64,000 nucleotides of DNA from Aedes albopictus (Eukaryota; Arthropoda; Insecta; Diptera; Culicidae), in contig NC_085137.1 in the NCBI RefSeq assembly GCF_035046485.1, positions 449,802,980-449,866,979 of the forward strand, written 5' to 3'. A model generated the notes under the pieces. That model saw only the letters and a program-made list of their open reading frames with translations. It was not told where the DNA came from and ran no database searches. A program made the position numbers and the translations under genes. Shown here piece after piece: positions 33,116 through 43,891 of the stretch. Within the stretch, counting starts at the first letter, position 1. Every line of letters starts with the position of its first letter.

Positions 33116-35155
33116 TCTCTAGAAATATTACCTCAAAGTACTCCGTGGCCATCCATAATAAACAGACAACCTGTAAGATATGTACAAAATCCTGTAAACA
33201 AATGTAAACGCCACGGTTCAATTACATATAACATTTTCCACTTGAGAGTCAAGGACTTCTCGACAACTTTGTTGATGAGTGATGATTCGAACTTCCTAGG
33301 ACAGCAGAATAATGAGATTTAACATATCAAATAGTTCGTAGTAGTGAAATTGTGCATACAATTTTACACCATTCGAGAATTTCAAGAATCATGAACAACT
33401 TTGCTGAACATACGACCTGAGCAGATGATCTGGATCGTGATAAGAAACATTTAAAATTACCCAATATCATCACGTAATGCTGGAGTTGCTTACCTCATTT
33501 GCCACCTTCCAAAATCATAAGCTTTCTGTACAAATTTGATGAAGACATGAGCTGTTTTGGTAGTTCATATAATAAAGGATATCAACAATCTAAACACAAT
33601 GGCGCCATACAGCGAGTAATTTACGCACTAAAGACCACAAAAAAAAAAAAAATGATTAGTTACACATTGCATTTTAAAAATTATTACTGAGTTTGTTACA
33701 ATGTTGGTGTTATGATGATCAAATACATATTCATTTGTTGTAACTGACTTTGTTAGAACCTTGAAATAATACAAACTAGTTTTCGTACCAATTCCAACAA
33801 ATATATCTAAATATAACAAACCTTGATATAGATATCAACCGTTGATATAATTATGTTGTGTTTTTGTTATGCCTGATCGGGTATTGTGCCTAGCTGATCG
33901 TGTTTCAAAAATCAAGTTGATCGGTTCAAAATTGACTTTTTGAAATAACCCAAACAATTTTATATCAATTGACTTGGGTTTTTGTACAAGGCCGGATACT
34001 GTGCGTTTCACGCCGTAGACAAAAGCTGATAGTTTCCAAAATAGGACACTCTGCCCAAATGAGTCCATACTATATTTTCAAGAAAACCATAACATGTTTT
34101 AAGATTATGATTTGGTCTGGCAAAAACGTTGCAGTGCCATTTCCATAAACTGACATAAATCCTAAAGTTCATCATTATCAGTTATAAACCTAGACCATGA
34201 CGAGTTCTGATATTTTTTCAATTTTTGCATCAAAACAGGCCAAATTGCTATAGCCGTCTGCAAATCACGAACTTCACTACACCAGATCCGGATAACTGCG
34301 TTGAAACTTATCCTCGATCAAGTCACCCGCAACGCAAACCATAAACTGCGTCGGTGACTTTGTCACTGATCCGCCAAAATTTCCCCCTTGGATCATGATA
34401 GGCAAATGTGAACCACCTTGATCGCCCGATGTCGTTAAATAGTTGTCGTTTAGGGAAGACAAGAAGAAAAAAATCAAATCAAAATCACGAATGAAGAATT
34501 GTCCGATGATTCGGCATCTTTTGATGCATGCATGCGAGTGTCACATGTTTGTGTGTATGGAGTGGGTGATTTTGCACCGACGACAGAAGACGCAAAGGAA
34601 GACTCGCGAACAACGGATTGTCCCATTCTTTTCACAATAAAATAATAATAATAAACGACCGGTAGTGGGGTGTATGTTTAAATACAATCGACGTTGATTT
34701 ATACGTTTGTCGGCCGGTAGCTGATGACTGACGATTCAGACGAGGATCGTAAAAGTTTCATTGCGACGATGATTGCGATCTAGTGTAGATCGTGAAGCAA
34801 CAGTTGTTGGCTGTTGAAAAAAAAATAGGTCAACAGGAGAATGAAGAATCTAAGTTTGTTGTGAAGTACCTAAACCAGTATGATAGATATTCGACACTGA
34901 TTCTTCATTAGGGCCTAACTGACATTTTCGATTTCTCTACATCGATCCTCTCTTTGTGTTATTACGGAAAGTGTATTAAGTTTTCCAAAGATTTTTTGGT
35001 TGAAATGCGAAAACGACGACTACATCTTGCTCTAGAAACAAAAAGAATAATGATTTTGTCTGTTTTGATCAAGTTATTAGCGAAAGAGAGAGTTGACGAA
35101 GAGAAATCGATCAAGTCAGTTAGGCCCTTATGAAAAATCATTGTCGAATATGACA
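33116..35155. other. spacer with one dispersed repeat
   Basis: 33855-34075 carries GTTATGCCTGATCGGGTATTG through CCAAAATAGGACACTCTGCCC, the opposite-orientation relative of repeats at 30360 and 52790. The remainder (34080-35155) looks unique. No frame there has a recognisable domain. Confidence 0.5.
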
Positions 35156-35159
35156 GTTA

Positions 35160-35735
35160 ATTCTAGTGAAACAAATACAAGTTAACAGTAGACTTCGGCT
35201 TTCTCTTGTGTCTATTGTCTGGTGATCTTATGTACTTATCTATGTTCCGTTCTTTATGATCCATGTACTGCTTTTTGCTGATTGAGTTGTTCCAACTATA
35301 ACTTATTTCTTTATATTCTATATTCTGTTTTCTGATATTTTCATTATCATGTAATCTGTTTTTTTCCTGCTTTGTTCTCTCCTATCTGCTACATTCTATT
35401 TCCTCTATTCTATCCTCAGATTGTTCCCTGTTCGATTCTCTCTTCTGCACCCTGTAGCGTTCTCTATTATGTTCTCCAGTTCAGTCTGTTTGCGCTCTGT
35501 TATATGTTCTATCCTGTCCTCTGTCCTCTTATTTCTCTGTTCTGTTATCTGTTCGATTCTCTTTCATCAAGGATTTCCTTTTCTCTGTGCAAGTCTCGGT
35601 AATGCTGAATATTTTTGTTTTTGTCTTATCCTCTGCTTTGCTCTTTATTATGTTTTGAATTCTGTTCTTTGGTTAATTTCACGTTCTTTGTTAGCTTTTA
35701 TGCTCTTTGCACTGTTCTGTTCTCCGTAATGATCT
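35160..35735. repeat. degenerate TTCTGTTCTC repeat
   Basis: The pyrimidine-rich complement of the AGAACAG repeats at 23830-26490, with phrases such as CTGTTCTGTTATCTGTTCG. Hydrophobic Cys/Leu/Phe frames here (35372-35830) are compositional. Confidence 0.75.
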
Positions 35736-35764
35736 CCGGCTCCGGTGCCCAGGATAAACCTGAA

Positions 35765-36643
35765 TACCCAGGTAACAATTTGATGCTGTATAAACGTTTC
35801 TCCAACTATTTTAAATCAGCCTTCATTTGAACAAAAGCTGAGCCAAAGGGTACAATCCTTTATTAACCCTCGAACAGTCGCGTCTTTGACTACTTGCAGC
35901 GACGCCCCACTCACGCTGTGTACCACATGCGACCATTTTTTACGGTGCGTGTACTCAGTACACGACGCGACCGCTTCCGGGTTAATCTCCCGAACATCTA
36001 ATTTTGGTGATTTTATTAAACCTTTAGCTGATTTGAGGTTCTTTGAAAGGCATTTTAATGCTTAATATGCGCTTAATCAGCAATCAATTATAAACTTATA
36101 AATTGTGTAAAAATAAAAATTAAAAAACTTTGAGTGCCTATTTTTTACCATAAGCTGCTTCTATTTCTAGAAAAGATGTTTCGAAATGTATAAATTAATC
36201 TGTGTGAAAATTGGGATTTGAACTTGGACCTCCAGATTCATAGTCACACACCTTAGTATGTATACTACACACAACTGTATATGTATCATCGAATACAAGA
36301 GCAAAACTTGTTGTGTCTAAATAGTTTGAATAGAACATAAGTTGAACTAAGCCTGTATTAAGGCTGAAGAAGCAATGTGGACTTCACGTCAAAAATATTT
36401 GATTAAAGGTTGAACAATAGATGAATAATTCTGCATGTTTGTATATGCTTTAAAACTGGTTACGCAGATGAAGAATATTCTATTCAACTTGATATTCAGC
36501 CATCTATGTATTGCTGATTATGAAAGTTGAACAAGACATACTTCAGACTAATATTCAGCTGTCAATGTGTTCAGCTACAGACACCAATAACCAGCCACTG
36601 TTCAGCTAATACTCTTACTGTACAGCATTCATTGTTACTTGGG
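35765..36643. mobile_element. CCCAAGTAAC-ended element, copy 2
   Basis: The ends CCCAGGTAACAATTTGATGCTG (35767) and CAGCATTCATTGTTACTTGGG (to 36643) are inverted relative to copy 1 at 11717-20338, and the bodies align through most of their length. A tRNA-like T-arm (reverse complement AGTTCAAATCCC, near 36205-36216) lies mid-element. It is interrupted at 35863-35985 by a TTAA mini-element. No transposase. Confidence 0.85.
35863..35985. mobile_element. TTAA-flanked mini-element (2 of 3), insertion proven by paralogue
   Basis: 115 bp (35867-35981) between TTAA sites. The ends are CCCTCGAACAGTCGCGTC and, in reverse complement, CCCGGAAGCGGTCGCGTC. Copy 1 of the host element reads straight through this point (reverse complement of 20195-20265) without the insert and with no second TTAA. 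The right half has GTGTACTCAGTACAC. Confidence 0.9.
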
Positions 36644-36889
36644 TTGGGCTTAAAATTCCCATACAAAAAGACTAAGCAAAATGCTGTCATCTGTTCTAAT
36701 TTCTGTGGTCATGTCATGTTTAGGGCTGTGGCTCAGCATTTCTGCTTCTAGCGATATGATTGCAACAAAATTCTAACAGCATCCGCAAAATAGCTCCTAC
36801 ATTGGACTAGTATTATCTGTACAATACAAATCTCTAAGAGCTCCCTTGATTAAGGGTCATCAAATCGACTAGCGTAATCAGTCTGGAAC
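36644..36889. other. short spacer, no gene seen
   Basis: Unremarkable sequence between the element end and the degenerate repeat; no domain. Confidence 0.5.
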
Positions 36890-37690
36890 GTGATGGATAC
36901 CTTATGGAACCACATGAAGCGCTTTAAAACACTTCTTATAATCTTCTGAAGCTCATCTAAAGACATTGATCCAAAATGCATTTTCAAAAACAGTAGGCCC
37001 TTAAATCTATCAAAAACCTCCTGTAACGTCTCGCCGAATGTGAACCCACCTCGGTCCTCTGTAACGCACAAGAAAATCATTGAAACCTCCGGAAACGCTT
37101 CTGAATCGTTTCCAAAGTCCGCTGAAAATCCTCTGAATCTTTCTTAAATGCCTCGGAAACCCCCTGATATCCCGTCGGACCGCCTATAACCCTCCTATGA
37201 GCCCAAAAATACCCTTGTTATGCGGAACCAGAACCCTGTAACCCACCTCATTCTCTACGAAACCTCTGGACACACGCGTGTAATGTGTTCGGAACTACCT
37301 GAAACTACTTGAAACTTCACAAAACGCCTCCGAAAACCCCCTAGGGCCCCATGTAACGCACATGAGACCCCCCGAAACCCCCGATAATACCCTAGCATCG
37401 CCTCCGGAACCTTCCTGAAATACCACCGTAAAACCCCCATACAATTCACCTGAGACCTTCTGAAACACTCCCGTAACGCCTCAGAAAACTCTTGAAAAAC
37501 TTCTTGGAATCCCTGCAAAGCACCTAAGACCATCCAAAACCCCCTGAAAACGCCCCCGAAACACCTTTTAACGCCTCTGAGCCTTCCCTCTAGTCAGTTC
37601 CTTGAAATCTCTCAAAAAAACCGCGCATGACCCACCTTCAAACCTTTCGTCCCTCTTAAACTTCTTTGCATTACCTTGAAATCCATATAG
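36890..37690. repeat. degenerate CCTCCGAAACCCC repeat
   Basis: The same grammar as the satellite at 13235-14110 (CCCCATGTAACGCACATGAG, CCTCCGAAAACCCCC, TGAGACCTTCTGAAACACTC) but without a regular period. Minus-strand frames (36850-37533) resemble those of the satellite for that reason. Confidence 0.75.
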
Positions 37691-38128
37691 GTAATTCCTG
37701 AATCCATTTAGAAAAATATTATTTAGGATGTATCAACTTATTACCTAAATGGGGGTTTCGATGTATTCAGAGCGGTTAAATGATTTATAGTGAGGTATAT
37801 GATGGGTTTATGAGGAAGGGGCAGAGAAGGGAGTTGAAAGGAGTTTGAGGCGAGCTTAAGTTGAAGTGAGAGGGAGTTTAAGGGTATCCAGGAAATCCCA
37901 TAAGCACATATATGTTTTATGAAACGCGTAACAATTTATCATGTGAAGCAATATGAACATAGTTTATACTCATACCGTCTTACCTCGATCATTCGAAATG
38001 TGCTGAATCAACAAGCGTTGATATGTCACTGCGATGTACATATTAAATGCGAAACAATCCAATATTACGCATATACTCGCAGCCACGGCTACTTCTTTTT
38101 TATCCCCTGTTTCCGAAAGTTGTGAGTG

Positions 38129-38158
38129 GGGCTGTCCATAAACCACGTGCTCATTTTT
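38129..38158. mobile_element. CCACGTGG MITE, solitary end
   Basis: GGGGCTGTCCATAAACCACG then TGCTCATTTTTGGGA matches one end of the MITEs at 6624 and 16488. No matching opposite end occurs nearby, so the copy is truncated. Confidence 0.75.
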
Positions 38159-38760
38159 GGGAGATTCCGAGTAGCCAGCCATCGTGGAAAGATCGAGGTT
38201 TTCGTCTGCTCGATTTGGGCTCAATAACAAATCCGAAAATAACAAAGCAGAAATAAAGTTTCTTAATGGCGATGCAGGGTGACCACTGTGTCATCAGTTA
38301 AAACTTTACCCCGGTGGTTCGAAAACAGTGTTTGTCGCATGAGAAGGGGTAAAACGCACTCCAGTATCGCCAGACCAGCTACACTCACGCAAGAAACCAA
38401 TGAGATCTCTGCCGGGGACTAGCAGACATCTTCAGTGTGTGAGCGTTGGTGATCTTCTAATTTTAGGCGACAATGGCGCCTATTAAGTCAGATTGCAGGT
38501 CAATGTGAGGAAAGGAAGGAAGTGATTATTGCAATCGTTTGTATCCACAGCAGACTGAATATACCTCTCTGCGTCTGCGCAAATTCGTGTGGATGTCGGA
38601 GTGTTGGTGGGATATGGTTTGCAGAGGGTTGCCAGGCGCAAGGTGTTAGACATTTAAGATTATTATTGAGAAGTTGATGCGGCACAGTTCGCTTGATTGC
38701 CTAACTCGCAGGCGTTATATGATGGATTAATCCGCTGTGAAAATTGGAAGGAAGGAAAAC
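38159..38760. other. spacer, no gene seen
   Basis: Balanced composition without a domain-bearing frame. GCGACAATGGCGCC near 38466 is GC-rich but isolated. Confidence 0.45.
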
Positions 38761-38763
38761 GGC

Positions 38764-38867
38764 TTAATAACCGTTATGTGGCCGGCAAACTTTTTGCTTT
38801 TTTCTACACCGTGTATTTTAAATGGGTGCTGGGTACCCGGGTACCCTGCCGGCCACATAAGGGTTAA
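38764..38867. mobile_element. TTAA-flanked mini-element (3 of 3)
   Basis: A 96-bp segment between TTAA sites (38764-38767 and 38864-38867) with ends TAACCGTTATGTGGCCGGC and, in reverse complement, CCCTTATGTGGCCGGC. The right half contains the palindrome GGGTACCCGGGTACCC. It is comparable in size, target and layout to 2324 and 35863. Confidence 0.8.
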
Positions 38868-38897
38868 CCGTTTCTGGTTCTAGCGATAATCATATTA

Positions 38898-39844
38898 TAC
38901 AGGGTGTTAGGTTCATGAGTGCAAACTTTTTAAAGGGTGATAGAGGACCATATATGGTGAAAAAACTGTTCTACACATATGGTTAAATCTCAACCGTTAC
39001 GTAGTTATTCAGCTCCCCATGTTTTTGACTCTTATTGCCTTAACTAGCTATAACTTTAAAATGGTTTTTTAACCCTTATTCGAAAGATTATTGAATTTTC
39101 TATCAAATGGCATGTTTGAATCGATTGGTTTAGTTAATTAACTAAGTTTTCTAGAGCAAAATAGCTAAAAATAGCGTGTTTTAATTTGTTAATGTCAATT
39201 ATCTTTGAACTATGCGTAATAAATTAAAATTCTTTTCTTGGCAAAGTTGTGGCCCCTGTTCCACTCTACAATTCGTTCTTTGACGTCAAACTTCTAACTC
39301 TTATCGTTTTCTTGCAATTTTGATTTAAATATGCAGCACAGTGCGCAAAAAAGTGCTTACCATGACGATTGCAAATTTTTGATCTGGAATGCGACGTTTA
39401 AATCAAAATTGCAAGAAAACGATAAGAGATAGAAGTTTTGCGTCAAAGAACGAATTGTAGAGTGGAACAGGGGCCACAACTTTGCCAAAGAAGGAATTTT
39501 AAATTATTACGCATTTTTCAAAGATAATTGACAAAAACAAATTAAAACTCACTACTTTTAAGCTATTTTCTCTAGAAAGCTTAGTTATTTAACTAAACCA
39601 ATGGGTTAAAAGTTGTCATTTGATAGAAAATTCAATAATCTTTCGAATAAGGGTAAAAAAACTGCGATAAGTTTAACCATTTTAAAGTTATAACCAGTTA
39701 AGGCAATAAGAGTCAAAAACATGGGGAGTTCAATAACTACGTAACGGTTGAGGTTTGACCATATGCGTAGAACAATTTTTTTCACCATTTATGGTCCTCT
39801 ATCACCCTTTAAAAAGTTTGCACTCAGGAACCTGACACCCTGTA
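38898..39844. mobile_element. 943-bp TA-flanked foldback element
   Basis: The ends CAGGGTGTTAGGTTCATGAG and, in reverse complement, CAGGGTGTCAGGTTCCTGAG start arms of about 430 nt that mirror each other almost to the centre (loop near 39345-39395). TA lies outside both ends. There is no transposase. The very long arms would make a strong RNA hairpin if transcribed. Confidence 0.9.
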
Positions 39845-40950
39845 CATGAGTTGCCTAAGTAGAGGAGGGAGAAAGCATATAGAAAGCGAAAGATACAAAG
39901 TAGGAGGGAAAGCACGAATCAGAAGCGGTAGCCACTAGATCACCAAGCCCGTCAAAATATATTATTCTACTAATTTTAACTTAAATTAGTTTTACAGAAG
40001 GTCCCAACAAGTTTTTTTATTGTTGCAATTCGGTTAATTTCTAAATAGTTTGAATCACTTGATATTCGAGAAAAAGCATTTGTTTTCTAACAATAAAAAC
40101 AGTATAAGTTTGATCGAAAGTTGACAGTGAACACTCAAGGGGACGACTTACGCCTAGAACACTTTTTTTTTATTCCTTGTTGGGTATATAAGTCACTGCG
40201 ACCAGTTTTTTGATCTATTGTGACGCCTAGAACACTTAGAACCCATTGCGTCTGATCACAGACGTAGAGACGTCTCACTCTTCTCTCTTTTCACATTATT
40301 ATTGTAAAGTGCCATTTACCATACACTGAATGGTATTATTTATTAGTGGCGATGATGTGTTTACTGTAAAATTACAATACATAGCATGGTTTTGTATGGC
40401 TAATTTTTCCGAGCAAAGTTCCATAACAACCGGATAACATACTGTGTTATCTGATATCAAAAATAATTAACTAAATTTGTTCTCATTTTGGCTGAATCAC
40501 CAGGCAACATAACAACCATGATAACAATCACGTATACTCAGGATATCATTAAAATATCTTATGATGTTATCATCAAAGGCAACCTGATAACAACTTCTGC
40601 AAATCAATTATTTTTATCCTATTGAAAACTCATTTTGTTATCAGAAAGATATTTGCAACGGCCATTGATAACTAATTTCCGTTGTTGTTGTCGTCGATGA
40701 TGCCCCCAGTTCGACAGGTATGTTAACATGAATAATCAAGATGATAACACAACATTGTAAAATGAGTTCTGGAGCGAACACTAGTTATCTGTTTGTTACT
40801 GGTCAGTTATGGTAATTTGCTCGGGCAGCCATCATCGTTTTCAGTCTATTTTTTTGGCCAATTATACCGATTCACCGCAGAGTTACAGCCGTATCTTGTA
40901 TACAGATTATTGCGGTTTCAGGCTTTATTGAACTTTTGATTGCAAGCAAT
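39845..40950. repeat. repeat-derived AT-rich DNA
   Basis: 40300-40390 echoes the 1.8 kb insertion at 16187 (GTAAAGTGCCATTTACCATA). 40410-40800 is dense in GATAACA/TGTTATC motifs like those at 60050-60860. Element ends were not located. Confidence 0.45.
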
Positions 40951-42614
40951 TCCATAGAATGAACTTTTTGTGCATTTCTTGGCTAAAATTGAGTAAATCC
41001 TTAGGAGGCGGGTTATACCCCGAAAGCAATGTAGAACCTTGCCTGAAACCGATAAAAAACACTACCATTTGCGTTCAAAAAAAAAAAAAAGAAAAGAGAA
41101 AAAAACAAAATAGTCATTTTATCCGAGGCGAACCAGCCTAGGGATAAAAAGCCTCGTAAATCGTGAAGGCGTGAATCAAAATGATCTAGTATCCTACATC
41201 AATTTGATCAACGTAAAAGGACGATTAGTACGACGTATTCCATTTCTATTCAAAAACAAAGCTCTAACCAGGACCCACAGAACAATCAAGGATTCAGTCC
41301 AAAAAAATGATGAAATCTATTATGAGTAAAGTTTCGTTTTATAATTTTCTTGTGGAGGATCACTCCGATAGAATTTCATTTACAAGGATACACCCGATTC
41401 AGAAAACCAACGACGCTTCTAGTATGCGGGTGATCTGCCAGAGCGATCGAGTGGCAGCAACGGGCCGCCACTTCGAGGACGTAACTCTTGACGAGGCAGT
41501 ACAATCGAAGTTCACGGTTCCATTGTGGCTGGGAGATGGGAGTTTCGAATCAAAATTGAAACTGGTACTTAGAACGTGTTTAGTTGACTGTGTGGCTTTC
41601 ATAACTGGGAGATGATGATCTTAACATAGCGATAAGAACGGTTGTTGATTGATGATACACTCTGAATGTTCTTTCCCTCATTATAGCTTCACCACCTCTG
41701 TTGGACAGAGCTTTTTTTAGAAAGGGTTCTAAAAACTCTTTCGTGGTAATTAACTGATACTCAATGATCAAGAAAGAAGGGATCAAGAAAGTTTTCCATC
41801 CAATTCCAGGACTCTAACACTTTCATTGTAGTTAGGAACGTTATCGCAATTTAAGATTGACGGACTAATGTAATCATCTCTGTAACTTTGACGTTAAGGA
41901 ACATTTTATTTATTAAAACCACCATTCCAATAAGCAAATTGCCCAAGCCAGTGACCGCAGCGATAATAGTTTGGTCAGCTGTTTGTAAAGAATCAATTTA
42001 CCGCGTATTTGCGACATGCATCAGCACCACGAAGAAATCCCCGCGCTGCTGCAGTGCTGCACTTCCTTCACGTGGACTTGAGCAATCAAAAGCCCATTTT
42101 ACTACTCAAATATGGATCAGCAAATATTCACAACACAATCGAACTGCCCTATAGTAGAGAAGCAGCTGTGTGTGCTTTAGAATCGTATGTGTTGCACTGA
42201 CCACGCGGTGCAAATCGGCAGAACCGGGTTCATTGCAATCGTTGTTGCAATTGCACACGCCGCCGCCGCCAGCTGAGCTGTGTGAAAAATGCCGTATTGG
42301 CTGAGCGAGGTGGTGGTCGAACGGTCGCACGCTAATCAATAATTCATAACTTTCCAGTAGTTTTCGCAATTTTGCCACCTCGCCGGGAGTGTGAGTCAAT
42401 AATGGTGATTGTGGGGGGTGGCAGTGTGATTGGACAATAATCACAATTTGTGGTATTTGCTAGAATTCAGCATTGACTACCAAATGCTATATGACAATCA
42501 ATCAACTATTATGGGTAACTCTGACACAATTATTGGTCAGTATGTTTGGTATGGTTTATTTGTGAAAGACCTGCAACTGCATTTATTGCAGTTCACGAAA
42601 AACATATACATATT
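40951..42614. other. unassigned spacer
   Basis: 41300-41620 carries open frames on both strands (plus 102 residues, minus 67) in balanced composition, with no domain I recognise and no splice support. 41880-42430 has GCCGCCGCCGCCAG near 42259 and otherwise unique text. Neither strand gives a supportable gene. Confidence 0.4.
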
Positions 42615-42620
42615 TTTATT
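42615..42620 (-). terminator. poly(A) signal of the membrane-protein gene
   Basis: AATAAA on the minus strand, about 55 nt after the stop codon at 42675-42677; suitable position for 3' end formation. Confidence 0.55.
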
Positions 42621-42674
42621 GTTTAAAAATGTAGTATTCATTTACTGTATGAGATTGTTGGAGTTTTTATAACT

Positions 42675-43411
42675 TCAATTAATGACCGCGTATTCTGACG
42701 AATCATTCACAATAGTTGTACTGTAAACCTCCATATTCGTTCCCGACCAGTTGGACTTCCAAGAATGTTCATCGATCAACTTTCCCAGCACCACAATTGT
42801 GAATCCCACATGCACTATTACGTCTGAAACAAACAAAGACACGTCACCTTGATGCGATCACATCGAGTACTTCTCCGGTTCACTACAGATAATGTTTGCA
42901 AACTGGGCCACGTCCAAAAACGGGGTAAAATTCCAACTCAAATTCCAGGTGTTGTCCTGGTCCAACGCCATGAATACATCTCCGATGAGAATAAGCAGCA
43001 GTTGAACTCCAATCAGGAGAAGCAGTGGGTACAGGGCTGGTTTTCTTTTCTGTTAAGAGTTGGAAAGAGATGGAAAATGTGTTGAATTTTGGCTCTGTAA
43101 GCAAAGGGGTCTTGAGCACCTTAACAATTCCAAACAGGAAGCTGACACCGGACAATATCCACAGAACGCCCAACAGCCACGCCCAGCGTCCGATCATGTA
43201 TACCCAAGTATCTGCAATACCACAGTTCATTACTAACCAAAGTTAAAGCAAACACAATAAATACTAGAAGTTGAAGCATACAAAATGCCAGATGAGAAGA
43301 TGAAGTTAATCCTAGTGCACTGAAGGCCACTGTAAGCGGCCCCACAATAAAAGCACCGAGGCCTATGGCGTATCCATGACACAAAATGTAACGCTGAAGG
43401 TACGGCTCCAT
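42675..43411 (-). CDS. four-helix membrane protein, 4 exons, 184 residues
   Basis: The exons on the minus strand are 43411-43282, 43232-43120, 43049-42887 and 42823-42675. Introns of 49, 70 and 63 nt all begin GT and end AG, with phases 1, 0 and 1. The joined frame has no stop until the TGA at 42675-42677. Four hydrophobic helices fall at about residues 14-35, 60-80, 88-108 and 131-152. The last of these spans an exon junction. The loop between helices 3 and 4 and the C-terminal tail carry N-glycosylation sequons (NLS, NFT; NWS, NDS). An initiator-like TCAGT lies at 43466-43462, 53 nt before the ATG. The layout resembles insect four-helix (MARVEL or DUF4728-like) proteins, but I do not recognise the family and assign no function. 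An upstream coding exon is possible, because TTAG precedes the start region. Confidence 0.85.
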
Positions 43412-43499
43412 AGCGCAGATGGTATAAAACTAACTCGTATAATCCAACAACGATTGACTTCACTGATGATCGTTATCAGCTTGTACTTGTTAATAACAA

Positions 43500-43880
43500 A
43501 TGGGGTTTTATTCGTAGGCCGGAGAAAGATGTGGCGTTAATCTCGCTCTTTAAACTATTTTCTTTTTTAAGCCTTTCACAAAATACTTACATTTTTGAAA
43601 TAACAATTCATTGAAGTTTCTCTAAGGAACGACTACGCGATGTTGGTTAGCTGCCCAGCGTTTCGAGAATTGAAAACATACATTTAAACATTCCTTCATT
43701 TATGTGTTCGTATTTTATTAAAATGATGTTCATCTGTCTGTCATCACTTTGTCAGCCTGTGTACTCATACATTTACCAATACAAACTGACAAATAATCTT
43801 GAACGTTGAACGTTTTTTTTTAGCTGGCATCGAATCAGCTCGGAGTGATCATATATTTTTTTTAATTTTGGGAATCTATC
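43500..43880. other. spacer upstream of the membrane-protein gene
   Basis: Presumed promoter side of the minus-strand gene. No TATA box is seen at the expected distance from the TCAGT initiator. Otherwise AT-rich and featureless. Confidence 0.4.
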
Positions 43881-43891
43881 ATATACATACA

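Noticed and set aside
41307..41615. Possible coding exon on the plus strand, 102 residues
   Set aside because: Balanced composition but no domain, no splice partner, and the minus strand is open too; left as unassigned.
43121..43463. Single-exon minus-strand membrane protein of 96 residues
   Set aside because: Reading straight on past 43282 uses intron sequence; the spliced four-exon model keeps a longer hydrophobic pattern with canonical splice sites.
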